Shown here: piece by piece, positions 54,602 through 64,000 of the stretch | How positions within the stretch are numbered: the first letter of the stretch is position 1 | How the letters are laid out: the number at the start of each line of letters is the position of its first letter | Origin: Brevundimonas naejangsanensis DSM 23858 | Lineage (GTDB): Bacteria; Pseudomonadota; Alphaproteobacteria; Caulobacterales; Caulobacteraceae | Length of the DNA: 64,000 nucleotides | Assembly: GCF_000421705.1 (NCBI RefSeq) | Contig: NZ_ATXN01000002.1 | Coordinates: forward strand, 1,240,001 to 1,304,000 | Direction of reading: 5' to 3' | Program-made: the position numbers and the translations under genes | Notes under the pieces: model-generated | What the model was told of the DNA's origin: nothing | The model's input: only the letters and a program-made list of their open reading frames with translations | The model's database searches: none

Positions 54602-55762
54602 TTACGCCCTCATGGAATCCACGAAACGCTTGAACAGATAGAGGCTGTCGGTCGGACCCGACGAGGCCTCCGGGTGATGCTGCACGCTGAACACCGGACG
54701 GTCCTTCAGCGCGATGCCGCAGTTGGTACCATCGAAAAGCGACACATGTGTTTCAACCACCGCCTCGGGCAGGCTGGCGCCGTCGACCGAGAACTCGTGG
54801 TTCATCGACACGATCTCGACCTTGCCCGTGGTCAGGTCCTTGACGGGATGGTTGGCGCCGTGGTGGCCCTGTTCCATCTTCAGCGTCTTGGCGCCCAGGG
54901 CGATGGCCAGCATCTGGTGGCCCAGGCAGATGCCCATCAGCGGCTTGCCGCTGTCCAGCAGTTTGCGGATCTCCGGCACGGCGTATTCGCCGGTCGCGGC
55001 CGGATCGCCCGGACCGTTCGACAGAACCACGCCGTCAGGGTTGCGGGCCAGAATCTCTTCCGCCGTGGTCGAGGCGGGGACCACGGTGATCTTCACTCCG
55101 GTCGAGGCTAGGGCGCGCAGGATGTTGCGCTTGACGCCATAGTCGACGACCACCACCGACCGGTCGCCGGCCTCGGGCTTGGCGTAGCCGGTCGGCCAGT
55201 CCCAGGCGCCCTCGGTCCATTCAAAGGCCTGGGTGGTCGAGGCGTCCCTGGCCAGGTCCAGACCGACCAGCCCCTTCCAGTCGCGCGCCTGCGCCGTCAG
55301 GGCCTCCAGATCGAACCGGCCTTCGGGATCATGGGCGATGACGGCGTGCGGGGCGCCCTTTTCGCGGATCAGCTGGGTCAGGGCGCGGGTGTCCACGCCC
55401 GCCAGGCCGATGACGCCGCGCGATTTCATCCAGTCGTCCAGCCCGCCCGTGGCGCGCCAGTTGGCCGGGTCGGTCGGCACGTCGCGCAGGATGACGCCGC
55501 GGGCGGCCCGCTCGGGCGCCTCGCCGATCTGCTCGACGTCCTCCAGGTTCACGCCGACGTTGCCGATGTGCGGGAAGGTGAAGGCCAGGATCTGGCTCAT
55601 GTACGAGGGGTCGGTCAGGATTTCCTGATAGCCCGTCATGGCGGTGTTGAAGACCACCTCGCCGACCGCCGAGCCGGTCGCCCCGACGCCGATCCCCGAC
55701 AGGACCGTTCCATCTGCGAGCACGAGGACGCCGGTGGCGCCGGACAGGATTTGAGTCGTCAT
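54602..55762 (-). CDS. carA: Carbamoyl-phosphate synthase small (glutaminase) subunit
   Basis: 386 aa. The N-terminal CPSase domain (GVLVLADGTVLSGIGVGATG, FNTAMTGYQEILTDPSY, FTFPHIGNVGVN) is followed by a class I glutamine amidotransferase with nucleophile Cys in GICLGHQM and His-Glu in QHHPEASSGP. It passes ammonia to CarB for arginine and pyrimidine synthesis. It is on the minus strand, 6.3 kb from carB on the plus strand, so the two subunits are not in one operon here. Confidence 0.98.
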   Translation of the reverse strand: MTTQILSGATGVLVLADGTVLSGIGVGATGSAVGEVVFNTAMTGYQEILTDPSYMSQILAFTFPHIGNVGVNLEDVEQIGEAPERAARGVILRDVPTDPANWRATGGLDDWMKSRGVIGLAGVDTRALTQLIREKGAPHAVIAHDPEGRFDLEALTAQARDWKGLVGLDLARDASTTQAFEWTEGAWDWPTGYAKPEAGDRSVVVVDYGVKRNILRALASTGVKITVVPASTTAEEILARNPDGVVLSNGPGDPAATGEYAVPEIRKLLDSGKPLMGICLGHQMLAIALGAKTLKMEQGHHGANHPVKDLTTGKVEIVSMNHEFSVDGASLPEAVVETHVSLFDGTNCGIALKDRPVFSVQHHPEASSGPTDSLYLFKRFVDSMRA

Positions 55763-55849
55763 GGCGCAGGGCTCCTAGCAGTGAATACGGGCGGACAAAC
55801 GGCGGGGTCGCTAAAGAGATGAAGGGGTCCTGTCAACACGGCCTCCGGT

Positions 55850-57157
55850 CTATGCGCCCTGAACACGGGGCTGTCCCCGCCGCACCCACAGCCAGGCCAG
55901 GCTGGTGACGGCGAAGAAGCCGACGCTGGGCCAGATATAGCCCCCCGCCGCCGCGGCGACCGCAAAGGCCGAGAACACCGCCCCGCCGACGGCCAGCAGG
56001 CGCCAGCCCGGCTTGGTCGTCAGCTTCCACAGCGTCACCGAACACAGGGCGTACAGGCACAACGTCAGCACCGAGGTCACGCCGATCAGCACGCCGAACT
56101 GCTGGCCCAGCGTCGGCTGGGCGCTGGCGATCACCATGGCGCTCATGATGACGCCGTTGATCAGGGGATTGGACAGGGGCGTCTTGCCCTTCCGCGCTCC
56201 GCCGAACCAGCGCGGCAGCCAACCCGCCTCGGCCGAGGCGCGGGCCGTCTCGCCGCCCATCATGGTCCAGCCCGCAATGGTGCCGGTCGCCTTGATGACG
56301 GCGCAGGCCGCCACCAGACCGGCCACCGAGGCCCCCATGACCCGCGCCACCAGATCGGCATAGGGGCTGGTCGAATGGGCCAGGACATCGGCCGGGATGA
56401 CGCCGAAGACCGCCACGCTGGCCGCCACATAGACGACGAAGGCCAGCAGCACTCCGCCCAGCGAGGCGCGGCCCACGTCGGTCGCCGGATTCTTCACCTG
56501 ACTGGACAGGGCCGCCGCGCTCTCGACGCCCAGAAAGGCCCAGAAGATCACGGCCAGCGACGCCGGAACCGTCTTCATCAGCGGCTCGCCGGCCGGGCTC
56601 CACGAGGCGGTGAAGGTGTCGCCGCTGAAGGCGATGACGCCGGCGATGATGGCCAGGCCGATCGGGATCAGCCCCAGCACCAGGGTGATCGCGCCGAACC
56701 GCGCCGCCGTCTTCGACCCCGCCGCATAGGCCGCCGTGGTCAGCCAGATCAGCGCCAGATTGCTGAGCGCGCCCCACATCGGCTCCTTCAGCGCCGGGAA
56801 GAAGAAGGCCAGATAGCCGGTCCCCGCCACCGCCACGGCGACGTTGCCTGTCAGGCAGGCGGCCCAATAGGCCAGTCCCGTCTGATAGCCCAGAAACCGT
56901 CCCAGACCGCGCCGGGCGAAGTCCGACAGGCCGTCGGCCTCCGGCTGCATCCGCCCCAGCCCGCCGAACACCAGCGCCAGCGTTACGGCGCCGACGCCGC
57001 AGACGATCCAGCCGATGATGCTGCTGCTGCCGGTCGGCGCCAGGGTGGCGGGCAAGAGGTAGACGCCCGATCCGATCATGTTCCCGGCCACCACCAGGGC
57101 GGCCAGGCCCCAGCCGATGCGGCGCGAGGGTTCAGGCAGGATGTCGACTTGGCTCAT
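55850..57157 (-). CDS. APC-superfamily amino-acid permease/antiporter
   Basis: 435 aa with twelve predicted membrane helices. Helix 1 carries the substrate-binding GNMIGSGVYLLPATLAP; AFLGVESAAALSSQVKNPA is the conserved helix 6 region. It resembles AdiC/PotE/CadB-type exchangers more than uptake-only permeases, but substrate cannot be assigned. ATG 57157 (MSQVDILPEPSRRIGWG) starts a normal cytoplasmic tail. It lies upstream of carA on the same strand with 87 bp between. Confidence 0.9.
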   Translation of the reverse strand: MSQVDILPEPSRRIGWGLAALVVAGNMIGSGVYLLPATLAPTGSSSIIGWIVCGVGAVTLALVFGGLGRMQPEADGLSDFARRGLGRFLGYQTGLAYWAACLTGNVAVAVAGTGYLAFFFPALKEPMWGALSNLALIWLTTAAYAAGSKTAARFGAITLVLGLIPIGLAIIAGVIAFSGDTFTASWSPAGEPLMKTVPASLAVIFWAFLGVESAAALSSQVKNPATDVGRASLGGVLLAFVVYVAASVAVFGVIPADVLAHSTSPYADLVARVMGASVAGLVAACAVIKATGTIAGWTMMGGETARASAEAGWLPRWFGGARKGKTPLSNPLINGVIMSAMVIASAQPTLGQQFGVLIGVTSVLTLCLYALCSVTLWKLTTKPGWRLLAVGGAVFSAFAVAAAAGGYIWPSVGFFAVTSLAWLWVRRGQPRVQGA

Positions 57158-57278
57158 GCCCGCCGCATAGACCGAAATGTCGCAGCCGTCGCCATGAAGA
57201 TTCTTCCCCGCGCCGTCGCCGGGATGAGCGGTCGGCGCTGGCGTGCTAAAGCCCCGCCAAAAGTTCTGGAGTTCGCCC

Positions 57279-57977
57279 ATGCCCGTCACCACGGTCGGCC
57301 TCGATGCCGACGACACCCTCTGGCACAATGAGACCATCTTTCGCCTGAGCCAGAAGCGGTTCGCCGAACTGCTGGCCGATCATGCCGAAGAGCCGGTGAT
57401 GATGGACCGCCTGGCCCAGGTCGAACGGCGCAACCTTCGTCTCTACGGCTACGGGGTGAAGGGCTTCACCCTGTCGATGCTGGAGACGGCGATGGAGCTG
57501 TGCGAGGGCTCGGCCCCGCCCCACATCGTGCGCGAAATCCTCGCCGCCGGGCGCGAAATGCTGGTCCACCCGGTCGAAACCCTGCCCGGCGTCGCCGACA
57601 CGGTCGCCGATCTGTCGACGCGCTATCGCCTCATTCTGATCACGAAGGGCGACCTGATGGACCAGGAACGCAAGCTCGCCGCCTCACGGCTGGGCGACTA
57701 CTTCTCGGGCGTTGAGATTGTGTCTGAAAAGGACCGGGGAACTTACCAAACTGTATTTTCCCGTCACGGCGTCGCCCCCACCGACGCGGCAATGGTCGGC
57801 AATTCGATGCGATCAGACGTCCTGCCCGCCATCGAGGCCGGCGCCTGGGGAATCCATATCCCGTACCCGATCACATGGACGCACGAACTGGCGGAAGCTC
57901 CGGAAGGCCACCCCCGTTTCGTCAGCCTGAGCCGTTTCGACGAAGTGCCGGCCTGGCTTCAGACAGTCGACCCATAA
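57279..57977 (+). CDS. HAD-family hydrolase
   Basis: 232 aa. Motif I DADDTLW places the nucleophile at Asp9 and acid/base at Asp11; motif II is LILITKGD (Thr), motif III the Lys in SEKDRGTY, motif IV VGNSMRSDV. A helical cap lies between motifs I and II (residues 20-95). Likely a phosphatase on a small metabolite; substrate unknown. ATG 57279 starts just before motif I. Divergent from the permease by 121 bp. Confidence 0.9.
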   Translation: MPVTTVGLDADDTLWHNETIFRLSQKRFAELLADHAEEPVMMDRLAQVERRNLRLYGYGVKGFTLSMLETAMELCEGSAPPHIVREILAAGREMLVHPVETLPGVADTVADLSTRYRLILITKGDLMDQERKLAASRLGDYFSGVEIVSEKDRGTYQTVFSRHGVAPTDAAMVGNSMRSDVLPAIEAGAWGIHIPYPITWTHELAEAPEGHPRFVSLSRFDEVPAWLQTVDP

Positions 57978-58200
57978 CAAGGTTACTTGGTCTAAATTCA
58001 AACACAGTTCGCCCTATTTGGTGCAATAACGTGCCGTTATTCCGTCACTATTGGACAGATTTCGTCCCAAATTTGCAACACGGCAACATTACCGTCGCAC
58101 TTCAGCCTCCATGCGGGCGATGCAACTTGACCTCATCTGGTTGAGGCAATCCTGTGGCGGATCATGGTTCCTACCGTGTCGCAATGTGAGGCTTAACTGT
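57978..58200 (+). promoter_or_regulatory. AT-rich leader upstream of the TonB-dependent receptor
   Basis: About 220 bp clearly richer in A+T than surrounding genes, with TTGCAACACGGCAACATTACC (two GCAACA words) near 58074-58094 and TTGAGG-type sequence near 58141. Regions of this composition commonly hold the promoter of large Caulobacterales TonB receptors. Exact promoter elements cannot be fixed by eye. Confidence 0.4.
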
Positions 58201-61200
58201 ATGCGTATTAATCGCTCCCGTTTGCTGGGCAGCACTGTTCTGATCAGCACCATCGCCGCCGCCGGCGTTGCTTCGGCCCAGGTGGCGGAACTGCCCGCGT
58301 CGGACGCCCAGGCCACGGAAGTCGGCGAAATCGTCGTCACCGGTTCGCGTATCCGCCGTAGCGCCGCCAACGCGCCGACCCCGATCATCCAGGTCACGCA
58401 GGAAGAGATCCTGTCGACCGGCCAGACCAGCCTGATCGACTACCTGGCCACCATTCCGGCCCTGCAGAACTCGACGGTTCCGTCGGACACCACCGGCTCC
58501 AGCCTGAACACCGGCGGCCTGTCGCTGGCCAACCTGCGCTCGCTGGGCGCCAACCGCACCCTGACCCTGGTCGACGGCCGTCGCCACGTCGGTTCTTCGG
58601 GCGGCGAACTGTCGGTGGACGTCGACGCCATCCCGCGTCTGCTGATCCAGAACGTCGAGATCATCACCGGCGGCGCTTCGTCGGTCTACGGCGCCGACGC
58701 CGTCTCGGGCGTGCTGAACTTCATCCTCAAGAAGGACTTCGAAGGCCTCGAGATCGACGCCAACTACGGCCAGATCAACGACAACGGCGAAGCCACCCGC
58801 CGCATCTCGGGCCTGATCGGCAAGAACTTCTTCGACGACCGTCTGAACGTCTATGCTCACGCCGAGTATGAGAAGATCGACAACGTCGACTCGATGGACA
58901 TCGACTGGATCCGTCGCGGCCCGGCCCGTCTGGCCATCGACGCCGACCCGACGAACAATCCGTATGACGGCCTTCTGGACGCTCAGGTCTTCTACGGCCT
59001 GAACCGCCTGGACATCCTGCCCTGGGGCCAGACCACCCTGGCCAACCTGCAGCGTCCCAGCGACCTGACCAACCCGAACGTCCCCTATCAGAACTGCTTC
59101 TCGGGCGGTGGCTTCACCTACGCCGCCAACTGCTACGGCATCATGCCGGGCAAGACCTTCGTCTATGACGGCGGAGTCGCACGTGAAGCCAACTTCGGCC
59201 AGCGTGTCGGCAACGTCGGCATCAACCGCCCCTACAACATCGGCGGCGACGGCATGCCGATCGGCGAAGTCGCCGGCTACAGCCGCATTCCGGCTTCGGA
59301 ATCGCAGCGCTATCAGGTCGGGACCAACTTCAAGATCACCGACTCGATCAACTTCCACGCCTCGGCCAAATACATCACCGAGGAAACCTTCATGCGTGGT
59401 CAGCCGACGTTCTTCGACGTCGACCTGGACAATGACTCCTATGGCGCCGGTGAGACGAACTCGATCTGGGCCACCTCGGCCTTCGACCTGCGCTGGGATG
59501 ACAACGCCTTCCTGCCGCAGTCGATGAAGAGCGCGATCGCCAACAACAGGATCGACATCTACGCTCCCCCGACGGCCGAGAACGCCGGCGAACTGATCGG
59601 CTCGCAAAGCCTGCCGATCGCGCGTCACAGCTTCTTTGGCCCCGAGCGTTCGCAGAAGAACACCCGCGACCTGCAACGCTACGTCGTAGGCTTCGACGGC
59701 GACCACGGCCCGATCGGCTTCGCCAAGTCCCTGTCCTGGGACCTGGGCTACACCTACGGCAAGGTCGAGATCGAGAACATCGAGCGCGGCGTAGACGTGC
59801 AACGCATGGCCCTGGCCGCCGACGCCGTGGTCGACACGACCGGCCTGCTGGGCTCCGCCGGCGCCGTCGTCTGCCGTTCGGCCCTGCTGAATGCGCGCGG
59901 CGTGCCGATGCGTGAGGTCAATGAGCAGGGCCAAGTCATTCAGGCCGGTCTGTACGACCCGGTCCGTGGCGGCGACCTGCGTGAGACGGAGTATGGCCGC
60001 AACGCCATCGCCCAGTGCACTCCGCTGAACATCTTCGGCGCCGGCAACCAGTCGGCTGAAGCTCTGGACTACGTCGACGCCTTCGTCCGCGTCGAGGAAA
60101 TGAACGAGCAGCACCAGTTCATCGGCTCGGTCTCGACCGAACTGTGGGACTTCTGGGGCGCGGGGAACCTCGGCCTGGCCCTCGGCGGCGAATGGCGCAA
60201 GGAAACCACCTCGGCCGTCGGTCGCAGCACCACGGCGGGCGACCGCCTGCTGTTCCTGAACACCGGCGACGACTTCCCGGAAGTCAGCTATGAGTCCAAG
60301 GAACTGTTCGCGGAAGTCGCTGTGCCGCTGTTCCGCGACTCCTTCCTGGGCGAATACGCCGAGTTGAGCGGCTCGTACCGCTGGGCCGACTATTCGACCG
60401 TCGGCAACGTCGACGTTTACGGCGTGAACCTGGTTTACCGTCCGATCCGCGATCTGACCTTCAAGACCAGCTTCAACACCTCGGTCCGCGTGCCGAACCT
60501 GGGTGAGAACTACTCGCCGTACGGCCAGACGTTCGCCAACAACTTCAGCGACCCCTGCGCCACGGCCAACATCGCGGCTCTCGACGACCAGCAGATCAAG
60601 GCCAACCGCGTCAAGAACTGTACGGCCCTGGCCGCACAGCAGGGCCTGTCGTTCGACTTCGCCGGCGAAACCGCCACCAACACCGACGACTTCCGTCCGA
60701 ACTACACCTCGGGCATCGCCGGCGTTTCGGGCGGCAACCCCGACCTGAAGCCGGAAGAGTCGGAATCCTTCACCTTCTCGACCGTCTATCAGCCGCGCTT
60801 CGCGCCGGGCCTGACCCTGTCGCTGGATTACTATGAAATCCGCATCGACAAGGTCATCGCCGCCGTGTCGGCCGCCGGCATCGCCGCCAACTGCGTCAGC
60901 GGCGCCGAGCTGAACATGGACGCCTGTAACTCGATCTTCCGCAACAACCCGAACATCGAGTTCGGCGTCGGCGCCCCCTCGGGCGACCCGATCGGCGGCT
61001 TTATCGAGCGGTCGTTCAACTACGCGGCTCTGGAAACGCGCGGCCTGGACTTCGGCGCCAACTATTCGTGGGACACCGCGGATTGGGGCAAGAACTGGGG
61101 CTCCTTCGACTGGCGCCTGCAGGGTTCGTGGCTGATCGAGCAGAAGCAGTTCCTGAACGAAGCGGATCCGTCGGACTACAACGAACTGGCGGCCAGCATC

Positions 61201-61560
61201 GGCCTGAGCGGCACCAACGCCTACCCGCGCGTCCGCATGGCCTCGTCGCTGTCCTGGCGTCCGAACGACATCTGGAACGTGAACTGGACCGCCGACTGGC
61301 AGTCCGCCACCAACATCGTTCGCGCCCGCGATTTCGTGAACAACGCGGACTCGCGTCTGGCCGACCAGATGGACACCGGCAACTTCACGCGTCACGACAT
61401 CACCGTGCGTTACAACGTGCGTGACGACCTGACGCTGCGCGCCGGCGTGGTGAACCTGTTCGACGCTGAACAGCGCGACATCCTGGGCACCACCATCTAC
61501 TCCAACTTCGACCCCTACGGCCGCCGCTTCTTCGTCGGCCTGAACTTCCGTCCCTTCTAA
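58201..61560 (+). CDS. Large TonB-dependent outer-membrane receptor
   Basis: 1119 aa. Signal peptide (ends ASAQ), a TonB-box-like GEIVVTGSRI, plug domain (TPIIQVTQEEIL, LVDGRRHVGSSGG, VEIITGGASSVYGADAVSG, LNFILKKDF), then a 22-strand barrel with many aromatic strand ends and the C-terminal FVGLNFRPF outer-membrane signature ending in Phe. Receptors of this size and plug sequence in Caulobacterales often import oligosaccharides or peptides rather than siderophores; the substrate is unknown. No inner-membrane transporter or sigma/anti-sigma pair is adjacent. A terminator follows. Confidence 0.95.
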   Translation: MRINRSRLLGSTVLISTIAAAGVASAQVAELPASDAQATEVGEIVVTGSRIRRSAANAPTPIIQVTQEEILSTGQTSLIDYLATIPALQNSTVPSDTTGSSLNTGGLSLANLRSLGANRTLTLVDGRRHVGSSGGELSVDVDAIPRLLIQNVEIITGGASSVYGADAVSGVLNFILKKDFEGLEIDANYGQINDNGEATRRISGLIGKNFFDDRLNVYAHAEYEKIDNVDSMDIDWIRRGPARLAIDADPTNNPYDGLLDAQVFYGLNRLDILPWGQTTLANLQRPSDLTNPNVPYQNCFSGGGFTYAANCYGIMPGKTFVYDGGVAREANFGQRVGNVGINRPYNIGGDGMPIGEVAGYSRIPASESQRYQVGTNFKITDSINFHASAKYITEETFMRGQPTFFDVDLDNDSYGAGETNSIWATSAFDLRWDDNAFLPQSMKSAIANNRIDIYAPPTAENAGELIGSQSLPIARHSFFGPERSQKNTRDLQRYVVGFDGDHGPIGFAKSLSWDLGYTYGKVEIENIERGVDVQRMALAADAVVDTTGLLGSAGAVVCRSALLNARGVPMREVNEQGQVIQAGLYDPVRGGDLRETEYGRNAIAQCTPLNIFGAGNQSAEALDYVDAFVRVEEMNEQHQFIGSVSTELWDFWGAGNLGLALGGEWRKETTSAVGRSTTAGDRLLFLNTGDDFPEVSYESKELFAEVAVPLFRDSFLGEYAELSGSYRWADYSTVGNVDVYGVNLVYRPIRDLTFKTSFNTSVRVPNLGENYSPYGQTFANNFSDPCATANIAALDDQQIKANRVKNCTALAAQQGLSFDFAGETATNTDDFRPNYTSGIAGVSGGNPDLKPEESESFTFSTVYQPRFAPGLTLSLDYYEIRIDKVIAAVSAAGIAANCVSGAELNMDACNSIFRNNPNIEFGVGAPSGDPIGGFIERSFNYAALETRGLDFGANYSWDTADWGKNWGSFDWRLQGSWLIEQKQFLNEADPSDYNELAASIGLSGTNAYPRVRMASSLSWRPNDIWNVNWTADWQSATNIVRARDFVNNADSRLADQMDTGNFTRHDITVRYNVRDDLTLRAGVVNLFDAEQRDILGTTIYSNFDPYGRRFFVGLNFRPF

Positions 61561-61584
61561 AGGACGGACGAGGTTTGAAACTCT

Positions 61585-61615
61585 GGGGGCGGTCCTTACG
61601 GGCCGCCCCTTTTTC
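61585..61615 (+). terminator. Intrinsic terminator after the TonB-dependent receptor
   Basis: GGGGCGGTCC, loop TTAC, GGGCCGCCCC (10-bp stem with one G-U), then TTTTTCTT, 25 bp past the stop codon. Confidence 0.9.
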
Positions 61616-61734
61616 TTGTGCGCTCATGGGGGATAGGCTCTTGCCCCCCGGCTGCTCCCTCTCTAAACGGGCCGCTTAACCGACAACCCGAACGGATCGG
61701 CCGCGAGCGCGCTCGCGCCCGTCCGTCTGCGCGC

Positions 61735-62055
61735 GTGGAGACCGCCGCCCTGACCAGTCATGAAGAAAAGGACGCCATGGTGCGCGCCGCGCTCGCAGAG
61801 CAGGGCGACAGCGGGATCACCCCGCGCCATACGCTGTTCTACTTCTACGGCGAGGAAGAGGCGCACGGCGACCTGTGCGAGGTGGCCCGCCGTGCGGGCT
61901 TCCTGACGCGGGGCCAGGGCGACATGACCGTCCTGGAGACCACCATGCCGGTCGACGAGGCGTCGTTTTCGCCTGTGTCGGCCATGATGCAAACCTGGGC
62001 CGCGGCCTTCCAGCTCGACTACGACGGCTGGGAGTGCGCGGTCGTGACGAACTGA
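61735..62055 (+). CDS. RraB-like protein (ribonuclease E inhibitor B family)
   Basis: 106 aa from GTG 61735. SHEEKDAMVRAALAEQGDSGI, HTLFYFYGEEEAHGDLCEVARRAGF and the C-terminal FQLDYDGWECAVV match the RraB/DUF695 fold, with the typical final YDGWE. E. coli RraB binds RNase E and changes mRNA decay; conservation of that role here is uncertain. Start is ambiguous: ATG 61777 has AAGGA 4 nt upstream but would cut into the first helix. It lies 10 bp before carB and probably shares its transcript. Confidence 0.8.
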   Translation: METAALTSHEEKDAMVRAALAEQGDSGITPRHTLFYFYGEEEAHGDLCEVARRAGFLTRGQGDMTVLETTMPVDEASFSPVSAMMQTWAAAFQLDYDGWECAVVTN

Positions 62056-62065
62056 GTAGACGCCG

Positions 62066-64000
<1,935 letters not shown>

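Noticed and set aside
58171..61395. 1074-codon minus-strand open frame opposite the TonB receptor
   Set aside because: The plus strand encodes a complete signal-plug-barrel receptor; the antisense translation has no recognisable features.

Overview
The window is chromosomal DNA from a high-GC alphaproteobacterium, most likely Caulobacteraceae and probably Brevundimonas or a close relative. The evidence is the conserved minus-strand order yebC, ruvCAB, ybgC, tolQRAB, pal, cpoB, tilS, ftsH, folP; the cycHJKL-type cytochrome c maturation operon; a DnaG without zinc-finger ligands; a very large TonB-dependent receptor; and third-position GC so strong that huge spurious antisense ORFs appear. The genus is inferred from protein character, not from a database match. 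I see no rRNA, tRNA, CRISPR, prophage or insertion sequence. Both ends cut genes: glnE at the left and carB at the right.

Layout. 1-7.0 kb (minus): htrA protease, an OmpR-type regulator, a DUF559 nuclease-like gene enclosed by inverted repeats, a sensor kinase and glnE. 7.3-11.1 kb (minus): ccmI-ccmE-ccmF-ccmH. 11.2-12.5 kb: an unknown helical protein, then a lower-GC patch with two orphan small genes (12.5-13.5 kb). 13.5-16.7 kb: a second two-component system (PepSY-like protein, regulator, kinase) with a divergent secreted protein and candidate operators facing both ways. 16.8-18.5 kb: sugE-thiD-nucleotidyltransferase, overlapping. 18.8-21 kb: SRPBCC protein, folP, a small acidic protein and an Rnk-like factor. 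21-37.9 kb: ftsH, tilS, cpoB, a DUF3667 gene, pal, tolBARQ, ybgC, ruvBAC, two MgtC proteins, a hemerythrin protein and yebC. 38-42 kb: ribokinase, nucleoside hydrolase, S1/P1 nuclease and a 3D-domain protein. 42.3-47.9 kb: DUF962 protein, DEAD-box helicase, and an HxlR regulator beside a VOC/SRPBCC/VOC/DUF1428 cluster. 47.9-51.8 kb: rpoD and dnaG. 52-64 kb: patatin lipoprotein, glycosyltransferase-like gene, carA, amino-acid permease, HAD hydrolase, TonB-dependent receptor, RraB-like protein and carB.

The window is mostly housekeeping: envelope integrity (Tol-Pal, HtrA, FtsH), cytochrome c biogenesis, Holliday-junction processing, transcription and replication initiation, and arginine/pyrimidine precursor synthesis.

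The most unusual signal is a family of long inverted repeats. One pair (4225-4276 and 4617-4673) exactly encloses a Vsr-fold DUF559 gene and splits a regulator-kinase operon. The arms appear to supply the ribosome-binding sites of both the nuclease and the kinase, and the nuclease's C-terminal tail. The same arms occur as an empty pair at 30936-31080, and related pairs lie at 42127-42283 and 47715-47868. This looks like a repeat and nuclease system analogous to REP elements and their RAYT enzymes.
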